Shown here piece by piece: positions 36,551-44,681 of a stretch of 64,000 bases of DNA (position 1 is the first letter of the stretch; the number at the start of each line of letters is the position of its first letter). The notes below the pieces were generated by a model that made no database searches, had not been told where the DNA came from, and was given only the letters and a program-made list of their open reading frames with translations. A program made the translations under genes and the position numbers. The DNA is from Leptospira levettii (lineage in GTDB: Bacteria; Spirochaetota; Leptospiria; Leptospirales; Leptospiraceae), in NCBI RefSeq assembly GCF_002812085.1, contig NZ_NPDM01000007.1, forward strand, positions 1 through 64,000, read 5' to 3'.

Positions 36551-37777
36551 TTATGAAGGTTTACCATCAGGTCTTGGTGAATAAAGAATGATTGTATACT
36601 GTACAACAAAGAAAATAAAACATAGAATCCAGCCAATTCCTGACAAGTAATATGCATATTTGTGTTGGTTGAACAGTGGCAAAAACACTCGAATTACCAC
36701 GCTTACATTTAATAGAATATAAGCAAAAACAGTAAGAGGGGACGCAACGATGCTTCTACCAGTATGTCCCAAACTCACTCTTGTGATCATACCATAAATA
36801 AACACGGAAAGACCACCAACTGTTAGACTATGAATGGCTGATGAAATTGGAAATAGATTCAACTCTGCTAAACTATAAAGTAAAAATCCAAAACATACCC
36901 AAAAGTAACCCAAGTACAAAATCCAAAGAATAGGTTTTTGGTAGGATTTCCATGGTTTCCATGAAATGTAACGAATTGTATTCGAGGCAAATAAAGAAAA
37001 CCCAACAATAAAAGCAAAAATTCCGAATATTGTAACACCTGTTCCTTGTAAGAAGGAGAAGGGCGTTAAAATGTAAACCTCGATATATGATTGTTTGAGC
37101 TTTGATAGATAAAAGATAAAGGGAAGATAAATAAGAAATGATTCTAATTTTGGCATTCGTTTAAAAGAATACCCTTGGATTACGACACCTGAAAAAAATG
37201 GAACTACTCGTCCGCCTATGATGAGTATTAGAAACAAAACAACAAAGATACTTAGGTGGATAAAAAGCAGTGTTTTCTCAGGGTCTAAAATGGAATAAGC
37301 AGAAAGTGCACTCATAATATGGAAAATAGTAAAAAGTGCATAATGGTATAAGATGGGTCGATTGTGTTTTTGTGTTGGGACAATCAACTTTGGAACAAGT
37401 AAATAGATGACCATGATATCCGAACAGATATCAAAACCAAACGAAAGATAACTTAAAAAACCAAACGAATAGAATGAAAATCTTCCAAGTAACCAAAAGG
37501 ACAATAAGTAGAACAAGTTTTTACCTTTTAGAATGGTTGAATTTGTCCAATTTTGAACAGCAGTGAACAAAAATCCCAATACGATGGCCTTGGTAAAACC
37601 GAATACCATTTCGTAGGAATGCCAATGAATGGCATTGATGTGAATTGGATTTTTAAGAATATTCGAAAGTATGAATAACCAAATTGAAATGACTAAGATT
37701 CCGAAAACTGAGCCAAACCAAAAAAAAGGGCGAAACGCTGTGTTCCAGAAACTGTTTTGAAAAAAAGATTGTTTCAT
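36551..37777 (-). CDS. nnrS: NnrS family heme/copper membrane protein
   Basis: A 408-residue, roughly 12-helix membrane protein of the NnrS family, which protects against NO stress and is usually under FNR/NNR-type control. Family features: FWNTAFRPFFWFGSVFG at the N-terminus, NAIHWHSYEMVFGFTKAIVLGFLFTAVQNWT (His-rich first core) and the C-terminal HSLTVGGLSVFIYGMITRVSLGHTGR. An FNR-type box lies 34 bases upstream. The spacing from box to -10 (TAGTAT on the minus strand) predicts a transcript starting at or next to the ATG, and no ribosome site is seen. Confidence 0.92.
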   Translation of the reverse strand: MKQSFFQNSFWNTAFRPFFWFGSVFGILVISIWLFILSNILKNPIHINAIHWHSYEMVFGFTKAIVLGFLFTAVQNWTNSTILKGKNLFYLLSFWLLGRFSFYSFGFLSYLSFGFDICSDIMVIYLLVPKLIVPTQKHNRPILYHYALFTIFHIMSALSAYSILDPEKTLLFIHLSIFVVLFLILIIGGRVVPFFSGVVIQGYSFKRMPKLESFLIYLPFIFYLSKLKQSYIEVYILTPFSFLQGTGVTIFGIFAFIVGFSLFASNTIRYISWKPWKSYQKPILWILYLGYFWVCFGFLLYSLAELNLFPISSAIHSLTVGGLSVFIYGMITRVSLGHTGRSIVASPLTVFAYILLNVSVVIRVFLPLFNQHKYAYYLSGIGWILCFIFFVVQYTIILYSPRPDGKPS

Positions 37778-37783
37778 GCGTTA

Positions 37784-37789
37784 ATACTA
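37784..37789 (-). promoter_or_regulatory. Putative -10 element of nnrS
   Basis: TAGTAT on the minus strand, centred 31 bases downstream of the FNR-type box centre, as in a class II FNR promoter. The implied transcription start is around 37776-37777, coinciding with the nnrS ATG. Confidence 0.45.
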
Positions 37790-37810
37790 ACTGAAGGGAG
37801 TATCATTTCA

Positions 37811-37824
37811 TTGATACAAATCAA
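37811..37824. promoter_or_regulatory. FNR/DNR-type box upstream of nnrS
   Basis: TTGATACAAATCAA, a perfect TTGAT-N4-ATCAA palindrome between the stop of the Crp/Fnr regulator and the start of nnrS. It gives nnrS its own inducible promoter in addition to any read-through from the regulator gene. Confidence 0.85.
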
Positions 37825-37827
37825 GTA

Positions 37828-38454
37828 CTAAGCTAAAATTTTTAGGAGTCCTTCCTTGTCTAAAATTGTAATCTCACCTTTCTGTGTATCAACAAGACCC
37901 TGGTCTTTTAGTTGTTTTAATATCCTTGAGAAAGTTTCAGGTCTTAAATAAAGTAGGGATGCCATTTGTGTTTGTTTTAAGGCGAGTGAGTCAGGTGTAC
38001 CATAAAATAGAAAATGTGCAACTCTTTGCATTGCATCCATGGTAAGACCACGATTGATTGCCAAGTTTAATGTTTCGATTTTATTCATCAGTGAGTGCAT
38101 TAGGATGTGATTAAGTTCTATATTAGAATTTAGTCGATTTTGAACTTCTGAAAGTGGCATTCTTAAGATTGTACTTTTTTTAGTAAACCTTGCAGAAGCT
38201 GGATAAGGAATCCCTTGGATAACAGCCCATTCGGCTACAATGCATATTGGTCTGAAAAAAGTTAGGGTTACTTCATTCATATTCCCATCATATTTAAAAA
38301 CCTGTAAGTCACCATTGATAAGGAGGTCCATATGAGTGACTTCGTCACCTGCATGGAATAAAAATTCATCTTTATCATAAGTGAGTTCCATACATCCAAC
38401 AAAGGCTTTCATTAATGATTCAGGACTAGATTTCGTAATGTATTTAATAATCAT
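37828..38454 (-). CDS. Crp/Fnr-family transcription regulator (DNR/NnrR-like)
   Basis: A 208-residue regulator with a cyclic-nucleotide-binding-type sensor fold (FLFHAGDEVTHMDLLINGDLQVF) and a C-terminal winged helix. The recognition helix has LRPETFSRILKQL with Glu173, Ser176 and Arg177, the residues by which FNR reads TTGAT; this fits the boxes upstream of norC and nnrS. There is no N-terminal cysteine cluster for an FeS centre, so oxygen sensing of the FNR kind is unlikely; NO sensing through heme, as in DNR, is the better guess. The cAMP-contacting RE-TxSAxV motif is not recognisable. It is the last gene of the minus-strand run beginning at fliG, 13 bases after the second kinase-like gene. 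Confidence 0.9.
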   Translation of the reverse strand: MIIKYITKSSPESLMKAFVGCMELTYDKDEFLFHAGDEVTHMDLLINGDLQVFKYDGNMNEVTLTFFRPICIVAEWAVIQGIPYPASARFTKKSTILRMPLSEVQNRLNSNIELNHILMHSLMNKIETLNLAINRGLTMDAMQRVAHFLFYGTPDSLALKQTQMASLLYLRPETFSRILKQLKDQGLVDTQKGEITILDKEGLLKILA

Positions 38455-38467
38455 TGAAACAAAGTTT

Positions 38468-40471
38468 TTACTTCTTCTTTTTGAAGTTTGGAAGTTTGAT
38501 TTCCGTTTCCTTTAAGAATTTCCAAATTCTTTTTAAGGTAACTCTCCAATCCTCTTTTTCTGATTTTTTAGCGGTTTGGTTTAATACCCCAACTGCAGTT
38601 GAATCTTTGATTGGTTGTAATTCAGAAACGGGAACAATGGCGGAGATTCCCAAATCAATTTTTAGATATTTTTTCTTGATGATCTTGAAGTCGATCTTTG
38701 CACCTAATAAGCGTACAATTTCCAAAATAATCGCCCATTTTACTTTAATCGGAGTAAGCTGGTTATAATTTTCTGACAATTCATTGAATAATTTTTGTGC
38801 CACCTTGGAATTACTATGGAACAATAAAAATCTAAAATGTACATTCCCTTTTAAGTCTTGGGTGATGATTAAATCATTGTGATTAAATTCTTTGAAAGGA
38901 GGGAAGTCCACTAGTCTCACTACAACAGAATTGATTAAGTCCAAGCTATTAAGAATTTCAGTTTCTGGATTTACTTTAATTGAATATGTAATGTCATCTT
39001 CCGGAATTACATCGTTGATAAAGGATACAAAATTGACCTGTTCTTTAAATGGAACTTCTTTTAGTACTTCCAATCTGGAGAGTTCAATGATATCGTCCAT
39101 GACATTGTCAATGGAGGATTGAACTTCAATTACTTCTTTTACCAAATTTTTATCTTTTGTTTTTTGAGCTGATTCTCTGTATTCTGAAAGTTTATCTTTC
39201 ATTAATTTTAATGGACCTGAGATCATTGCGTCCATATAAAAGAAAATCTTTTCTCTGAGTGAATCCGCTTCTTTTAATCTGTCATATCGATTTTGGAGTT
39301 TTCGTTTCATCATCAAAAACTGAAATCGTAGAGCAAGAGTCATTAAAATTAAATACACTAAAAAACTAGTTTCAAGAGAAGATGGTGAGTTTAAATATCC
39401 TCTTTCGATTAGAATTTCTTTTAGGATTGAATAGAGTAGGTAAACAAGAGCCAATAAATGGATTGTTGATCCTCTCTTTTGTTCTCGGAATTTTAGTATC
39501 GTTACATAAATTGCGTAACCGATTACCGCAAGCAAATGGATATCCCAATATCCAATGAAGTTATACCAAAACACTGGATTTTGTACGATGAGAAATACGA
39601 GGATAAAGAAAAATTGAAAGAAGAGATAAATTCTTTGGTATTTAAATGGTTTTAATTCGAAAAAATCTTGGATGAATTTTATGAATCCATATGGCAATAT
39701 AAGCAAAAATGAATATTCTAAGAATTTTAAAATTGCAAAATGATTAAAAATTAAAAATCTAACTTCGTTTTTGCATAATTCATATCCAGAGAAAATAAGG
39801 GCCAATACGCTAAAACTTAAGTATTCTTTGTTCTCTCTAAGGTTAAAAAAGTTAATGAAGAAAAATAAGGCAATGAATAGATAAAATCCTACGAATATCA
39901 GTTCGACAAGTGAATCATATAAATTTCCGTTTATTGCTTCCTCGTAAGTTACAATTCTGATTGGTCCTGTTATGATTCCTGCAGAAGTAGAAAGAGATGA
40001 GTCAATTTTAATGATTAACACATTCTCACCCTCGAGTAATAAATCATGTGGAATAGGGTAGATTCTTGGCCTTCCAAACGAATATTCTTCCGGATTTTTT
40101 CCAAAAGCCGAATTGTTTTTACCGATAAGCACACCGTTGACAAAAACCTCATCCGACTGGTACACTTTCCCTAATTGTAGGGCTAATGACTTTTGGTGTT
40201 GTTCTGTGGTAATTTCAAAACTTTTCCGAATCCATATTGAACCTCTATAGGTTTTGTTTAAATTCCTGAAATTGTTAGGAACAGTTGTAATGTCCAAGTT
40301 ATTTGGATTAAATTCTGGATTTAATAAATCCGCACTATCATTAAAGTAAATTCCCCAATCCTCACCATCTAACTTTAATACAACTGTTGATTCATCGGTT
40401 GTACGTGAACAATTGAATGAAATGAAACAAAAACAAATTAGAATTAGGCGGCGAAATGGTAGGGATATCAT
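38468..40471 (-). CDS. 7TM receptor with degenerate histidine-kinase-like domain
   Basis: A 667-residue lipoprotein-leader receptor (LICFCFISFNC). It has an extracytoplasmic jelly roll to about residue 170 (LQLGKVYQSDEVFVNGVLIGKNN), about seven membrane helices (185-400), then a kinase-like region. Where an H-box is expected there is FYMDAMISGPLKLM with no histidine. No N, G1 or G2 box can be found in the last 170 residues, so both phospho-acceptor and ATP site appear lost. The length and helical part (ESAQKTKDKNLVKEVIEVQSSIDNVMDDI) are kept, suggesting a scaffolding or signal-coupling role. Its ATG overlaps the upstream kinase stop by four bases, and the Crp/Fnr gene follows. Confidence 0.8.
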   Translation of the reverse strand: MISLPFRRLILICFCFISFNCSRTTDESTVVLKLDGEDWGIYFNDSADLLNPEFNPNNLDITTVPNNFRNLNKTYRGSIWIRKSFEITTEQHQKSLALQLGKVYQSDEVFVNGVLIGKNNSAFGKNPEEYSFGRPRIYPIPHDLLLEGENVLIIKIDSSLSTSAGIITGPIRIVTYEEAINGNLYDSLVELIFVGFYLFIALFFFINFFNLRENKEYLSFSVLALIFSGYELCKNEVRFLIFNHFAILKFLEYSFLLILPYGFIKFIQDFFELKPFKYQRIYLFFQFFFILVFLIVQNPVFWYNFIGYWDIHLLAVIGYAIYVTILKFREQKRGSTIHLLALVYLLYSILKEILIERGYLNSPSSLETSFLVYLILMTLALRFQFLMMKRKLQNRYDRLKEADSLREKIFFYMDAMISGPLKLMKDKLSEYRESAQKTKDKNLVKEVIEVQSSIDNVMDDIIELSRLEVLKEVPFKEQVNFVSFINDVIPEDDITYSIKVNPETEILNSLDLINSVVVRLVDFPPFKEFNHNDLIITQDLKGNVHFRFLLFHSNSKVAQKLFNELSENYNQLTPIKVKWAIILEIVRLLGAKIDFKIIKKKYLKIDLGISAIVPVSELQPIKDSTAVGVLNQTAKKSEKEDWRVTLKRIWKFLKETEIKLPNFKKKK

Positions 40472-42453
40472 TTTTTTGGTTTTTCTGGGATACGAATTGT
40501 GAACTTTGCTCCCATTCCTTCGCTTGATTTTAAACTAACAGTCCCAGATAAAAAGTTGGTTGAAGCCTCAACTAAAGTTAAGCCAATTCCTGCGCCAGGG
40601 ATTTCATTCTTTTTGTCACGATAACCTCGGACAAATTTTTGAAAAATAGTTTCCATTTCTATTTGGCTAAGGCCCATGCCTTCATCCATCACAACCAATT
40701 GATGAAATCCATCTCGATTAAAAAATTCAATGTGAATGTCTGTTTTTGGATCAGTGTATTGGTATGCATTCTCTACCAAATTTCTTAAAATACAGAACAA
40801 GAGTTCCTTTGGAAAATAAATTTCCAAATCATTTGGCTTTATATCAATGTAGGTATTTTTTCGATGTTGGCCTAAATGATTTTCCACACTAGCAACACAG
40901 TTTTTTACCAACTCCAATACGGAGAAACTTTCATAAAATGGGATATAAGTTCGTTCTTCCAGTTTCCTTAGTAAAATTGCTTCCTCGACCATATAACTCA
41001 TATAAGATATATGATCCTCTGCTTGTTTAACTGGATCTCCAATATGTTTTGTGTTAGTAATTTTTGATTTTTTCTTTGCGGCTTTTTTAGCTGATGGTTT
41101 GACCACATCTTTTACGAGAGACTTACTTTGATTGGTAGTAATATTTTCAATCGCGGACTTGATTTTTTCCATTCCCGATTTAAATTCAGAAGATAAGTTG
41201 ATGAGAAATCCAGTTTTGACCCTTTCCATTTGGATGAGTTCTTTTTCTTGTTCAATAAAATTTTCCAATCCAATGACTATATCGTTTGATAATTGGATGG
41301 ATATCATCACAAGAAAAATTAAGAAACCTAGGTATAAAGTACCAGGCATGGAAATGATGATTTCTAAAGCTGATAAACTATCGATTAAGATTGTAGGCAA
41401 TAAACAAGCGATCCCAATCAAGATAAATTTTACTTTTTTAATATTTGTTTTACCATTTTTGACAAATAGGTAAATCACAAGCCCCATTGCAATTGGTAAT
41501 GCATAATTAAAGAGAGCTATCACCAGAATCCATGTTTTAGGATTTCTGAAAAATAGTGTGATGACAAAAAGTACAGATAAAAACACTTCATACACTAGTA
41601 AAACAATATTACGTTTCAATTTTAGATATTGGTGCATGAAGTTAATGAAAAATGCAGGTAAACAAATAAGTACTAAAAGTTCTGCAACATACGACCAAGT
41701 GAAACTTTCAAATAGAATGTCTCTGTGTTGTGTGCGGATGAGAACATAAATTCCCATAAAAATTGAAAATAGTGCAAAAAAGAAATTTTCCCCAGCTCTA
41801 CCGCGAACAATGGAACCTACGAGAAAGTAAATTCCCATAAAAATAAAAACATAACCACAAACCATCGCAAAGAGTTCTTTTGAGAATACTGCTTCACGTA
41901 ACAAACGTTCCTTGGCAATAGTCGGGGCTTCCTTTAATCCATTTAGGTTTGTGGCAGCATAAATCCGAATGGCCATCACATTTAATCCTGGTTTAAGTAA
42001 ATGTGTAGGAAGTGAATAAATTCTGATTTTTTGAAAATCAACTTCTAATCTAGGTAATACGGTTCCTGTTTTATCAATTAAAGTTCCATTCAAATAAAAC
42101 TCATCAATGTCACGAATTCTACCCAATTGGATGGCAATTGGTTCTACTGGTGTTGTGTAATTGTCAGGTAAATAAAAAGAACAACGATACCAATGGTAGC
42201 CTGTGAGATTTTCTGTTTTTGAAATTCCATAATCAGGAACGGATCGTTTCACCCAAAAACTTTCTTCAACTGACTCATCACGCCAATCTAAATTGTCTCC
42301 CTTCCTGAATAACCAATCAGTTTTTAAAACCACTGGTTTTTCAAAGGATGTGATCATGGTTCCACATGGTTCTGCCACCAAACTTACTAAAGTTGGTGAC
42401 AAAAACAGTAAGAACCCGAGGAAAAATTGGGAAAAACGGGTTTTCGAAATCAT
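40468..42453 (-). CDS. 7TM receptor histidine-kinase-like protein lacking the H-box histidine
   Basis: A 661-residue receptor. A leader is followed by an extracytoplasmic jelly roll (IAIQLGRIRDIDEFYLNGTLI), about seven membrane helices (200-400) and a kinase module. The H-box reads FLINLSSEFKSGM where FLxNxSHELRTPL is normal: the phospho-acceptor is Ser422 (codon 41188-41190). In contrast the ATPase is intact, with N-box LRNLVENAYQY, G1 DEGMGL, F-box FQKFVRG and G2 GAGIGL. It may bind ATP without autophosphorylation or phosphorylate another protein. A Lys/Ala-rich insert (KPSAKKAAKKKSKITN) sits between the H-box and ATPase. It overlaps fliH upstream and the next receptor downstream by four bases each. 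Confidence 0.85.
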   Translation of the reverse strand: MISKTRFSQFFLGFLLFLSPTLVSLVAEPCGTMITSFEKPVVLKTDWLFRKGDNLDWRDESVEESFWVKRSVPDYGISKTENLTGYHWYRCSFYLPDNYTTPVEPIAIQLGRIRDIDEFYLNGTLIDKTGTVLPRLEVDFQKIRIYSLPTHLLKPGLNVMAIRIYAATNLNGLKEAPTIAKERLLREAVFSKELFAMVCGYVFIFMGIYFLVGSIVRGRAGENFFFALFSIFMGIYVLIRTQHRDILFESFTWSYVAELLVLICLPAFFINFMHQYLKLKRNIVLLVYEVFLSVLFVITLFFRNPKTWILVIALFNYALPIAMGLVIYLFVKNGKTNIKKVKFILIGIACLLPTILIDSLSALEIIISMPGTLYLGFLIFLVMISIQLSNDIVIGLENFIEQEKELIQMERVKTGFLINLSSEFKSGMEKIKSAIENITTNQSKSLVKDVVKPSAKKAAKKKSKITNTKHIGDPVKQAEDHISYMSYMVEEAILLRKLEERTYIPFYESFSVLELVKNCVASVENHLGQHRKNTYIDIKPNDLEIYFPKELLFCILRNLVENAYQYTDPKTDIHIEFFNRDGFHQLVVMDEGMGLSQIEMETIFQKFVRGYRDKKNEIPGAGIGLTLVEASTNFLSGTVSLKSSEGMGAKFTIRIPEKPKK

Positions 42454-43373
42454 ATTGGTTCTACGTTTCGAATTGCCTCTTCAATTTCTTTGAGCTGAGT
42501 GGAAATCCTTGCGTCGATTGCTCCCACATCTGTTTCGATGATTACTCCACCACGGTCAACTCGAGAGTCTTCGTAGATGTTTACTTTTCTGAGTGATTCC
42601 ATCAGTTTGATGAGTTCGTCTTTGTGAGCTGTTGTTAGTTCTAAGTCAGCGAAGTTAACACGAATGTCGATACGGTCGCGATCTTTAATTCGTTTCATTG
42701 CTTCACGAATGTTATTGAGTACAATTTCTTTACGTTCAATGATTTCGTCTTTGATTACTTTTCTTGCGATGACAAGAATCATTTCCACCATTTGTTTTTC
42801 AGAAGCAGCAATCATCTCTTCACGAATGTCGATTGCTTTACCAATGATAGTTCCCAATCGGTCGATGAGTCGTCTAACTTCCCCTTGGCCTTTTTTGAAA
42901 CCAACTTCACGACCAGCATCATACCCTTTTTGGTATGCTTCGTGTTCAATCTCAGCCTGTTTCATCTCAGCTTCTTTGATCATACGTTCGACTTCCATCT
43001 TCGCACGATCTAAGATTTGTTCTGCTTTCGCTCGGCCTGAATCTTCTTCTAATTTGATTTTTTCTTTTGAGTCCTGAACCATTTGGAAGGCTTTGGTTCT
43101 GCCTTCTTCTTCAATGGCCTTTGCTTGTTTTTTAGCATCTTCTAATAATTGGCGGACTTGTTCTTCTGTTTCTTGGCGATACCTTTGGAGTTCCGCTTCG
43201 ATTTCTTCAATCGATGGACCTTGGTATTGTTCGATGATATTCCCTTCTTGGTCTATCTCGAAGTCCTCTTGTTCGTCGGTCTTATGAAATTTTTTGTACT
43301 TATCAGGAAGTTGGATTTCAACTTCTTCTTGTAAGTCGGCAATTTGAATGGGTTTAAAAACTAGTTTTGCCAT
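42450..43373 (-). CDS. fliH: Flagellar assembly protein FliH
   Basis: A 307-residue FliH-type regulator of the export ATPase FliI. The first half is a long charged coiled coil (about residues 50-150, with EEAKKQAKAIEEEGR-like heptads and GxxxG-poor helix), then the FliH/V-ATPase E-like domain: QKGYDAGREVGFKKGQGEVRRLIDRL, VIARKVIKDEI, and a C-terminal part (VDRGGVIIETDVGAIDARISTQLKEIEEAI) typical of the family. It starts four bases after the FliG-like gene and overlaps the kinase-like gene by four bases. fliI is not the next gene, which is unusual. Confidence 0.88.
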   Translation of the reverse strand: MAKLVFKPIQIADLQEEVEIQLPDKYKKFHKTDEQEDFEIDQEGNIIEQYQGPSIEEIEAELQRYRQETEEQVRQLLEDAKKQAKAIEEEGRTKAFQMVQDSKEKIKLEEDSGRAKAEQILDRAKMEVERMIKEAEMKQAEIEHEAYQKGYDAGREVGFKKGQGEVRRLIDRLGTIIGKAIDIREEMIAASEKQMVEMILVIARKVIKDEIIERKEIVLNNIREAMKRIKDRDRIDIRVNFADLELTTAHKDELIKLMESLRKVNIYEDSRVDRGGVIIETDVGAIDARISTQLKEIEEAIRNVEPI

Positions 43374-43377
43374 ATCC

Positions 43378-44559
43378 TTACTTCAATCTCCAAAGTTTCA
43401 CTTTGCCTTCATCCATTGCTTCCCGCAAACGATCTAAGACCCCTTTTTGGGCTTCTTCGATCTCCGCAAGAGAAACAGGACCTAACGAATCCCATTCGAT
43501 TTTAATCTCTTTCACAAGCCAAGATTCCAAATTGGAATACACTTGGTCACGAAATTCAGTCTCAACACCTTTCAATGCACAGGCAATGACAAGGGGATGG
43601 ATCTCAGAAAAAAAACGAGTGAGACTTGTCCTTCCTAAATGAAGGAGGTCTTCCAAACGAAAGTAGTGTTCTACTATAGTTTCGGCATATTCTGGGCTTT
43701 TTTTCTGAATTCGTTCAATTAAATTTTGAGATGGCAAAAAAGGAAGCCTTGTGAGAATTTCCCCCGCGGTTTTGGCTTTGCGGCTCCGGATTTTCGAAAC
43801 CGGCATTTTTTTCTCAATGAGTTCCATTTTGAATCGGAGAAACCGATCGAGTTGGTCACGTTCCCTGTCCGAGTGGTAGTCAATTTCGGCAAGTGCCAAA
43901 ATGATCTCTTCTCTATGGGATTCAGGGTATTCTGCCAGGACTTCGGAGGCTGATTCTGGGTCCGAAAAACTGAGGACCCTTGCGACCACTTCTGGAGATT
44001 CTTCCCGTGTGAGGTTTTGGAGCATTTCAACGGAAAATTTTGGCAACTCAAGCCAGAGTGGGCCTGATCGTTTGTTCTCTTCTTCTTTTAGAATCTCTTC
44101 CAATAACGAATACAGTTCGTTAGTTTCAGGATGGCCATTTGTAGGAGAACTGTTTGGGTAGGAATCAAACGAATGGGCCATTGGAGACCTATTCTCGGGC
44201 ACATAAGCAGATTTTCCCCCTGGCGCGTTTGGTTTTGACAGCTTTGGATTCTGGTATCCAAGGTGAGGCAAATCTGTCTCATTTTGTTTCGTAATGGTAG
44301 GTTTCGGTTTCGTGATTCCTGGGGATTGTTTGTTTCCATGAAGCCCATTCGAATGGATTCCTTTTTTTTGAAGGAATTGGGTGAACGAGAGTAAGATGTC
44401 CTTTTCTTGGCCTTTTGTCGGAGAGGGATTGGTTTCTACTTTCAACAAGAGAGACTCTATCTCGGTGTCAGTCAGATGGGCGAACACTTCATCCGGTAAG
44501 TATTGGCCTAAAATTTGGTATGCCAGTGCGGCTTTGTTGGGACCGGAAGAATGTGCCAT
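43378..44559 (-). CDS. fliG: FliG-type flagellar motor switch protein with long linker
   Basis: A 393-residue FliG-like protein. Residues 1-70 match the FliG N-domain (KAALAYQILGQYLPDEVFAHL). A long Pro/Asn/Ser-rich linker follows (about 75-150), absent from standard FliG. Then come middle and C-terminal domains: LTREESPEVVARVLSFSD in place of the EHPQ motif, and LLHLGRTSLTRFFSEIHPLVIACALKGVETEFRDQV, which corresponds to the torque helix with its charged residues. Leptospires carry several FliG copies and this looks like a divergent one. It heads the overlapping run fliG-fliH-kinase-kinase-crp. Confidence 0.8.
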   Translation of the reverse strand: MAHSSGPNKAALAYQILGQYLPDEVFAHLTDTEIESLLLKVETNPSPTKGQEKDILLSFTQFLQKKGIHSNGLHGNKQSPGITKPKPTITKQNETDLPHLGYQNPKLSKPNAPGGKSAYVPENRSPMAHSFDSYPNSSPTNGHPETNELYSLLEEILKEEENKRSGPLWLELPKFSVEMLQNLTREESPEVVARVLSFSDPESASEVLAEYPESHREEIILALAEIDYHSDRERDQLDRFLRFKMELIEKKMPVSKIRSRKAKTAGEILTRLPFLPSQNLIERIQKKSPEYAETIVEHYFRLEDLLHLGRTSLTRFFSEIHPLVIACALKGVETEFRDQVYSNLESWLVKEIKIEWDSLGPVSLAEIEEAQKGVLDRLREAMDEGKVKLWRLK

Positions 44560-44568
44560 TTAGGTGAC

Positions 44569-44596
44569 ATAATAGCTTACTGAGTGCTTCGTACAA
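44569..44596 (-). promoter_or_regulatory. Candidate promoter for the fliG run
   Basis: On the minus strand TTGTAC (44591-44596) and TATTAT (44569-44574) are separated by 16 bases, a fair sigma-70-type match. The implied start is only a few bases before the ATG at 44559, and no ribosome site is seen, so the transcript may be nearly leaderless or another promoter may be used. Confidence 0.35.
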
Positions 44597-44642
44597 ACCA
44601 AAAAATATTATTTTTTTCATTTTGAAAACTTCCTTTCCAAAT

Positions 44643-44681
44643 AAGGGTCAGAAATGTCTCTGAAGGATAGGGATGACCCTT
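44643..44681 (+). promoter_or_regulatory. Inverted repeat spanning the cyclase start codon
   Basis: AAGGGTCA (44643-44650) and TGACCCTT (44674-44681) can pair around a 23-base loop that holds the GAAGGATAGGG ribosome site; the ATG at 44673 is at the edge of the right arm. Such a hairpin could limit translation of the first cyclase, or the palindrome could bind a repressor. Confidence 0.4.

Noticed and set aside
42664..43077. A 137-codon open frame antisense to fliH
   Set aside because: Mirror of the Glu/Lys-rich coiled coil; Ser/Ile/Arg-rich with no recognisable fold.
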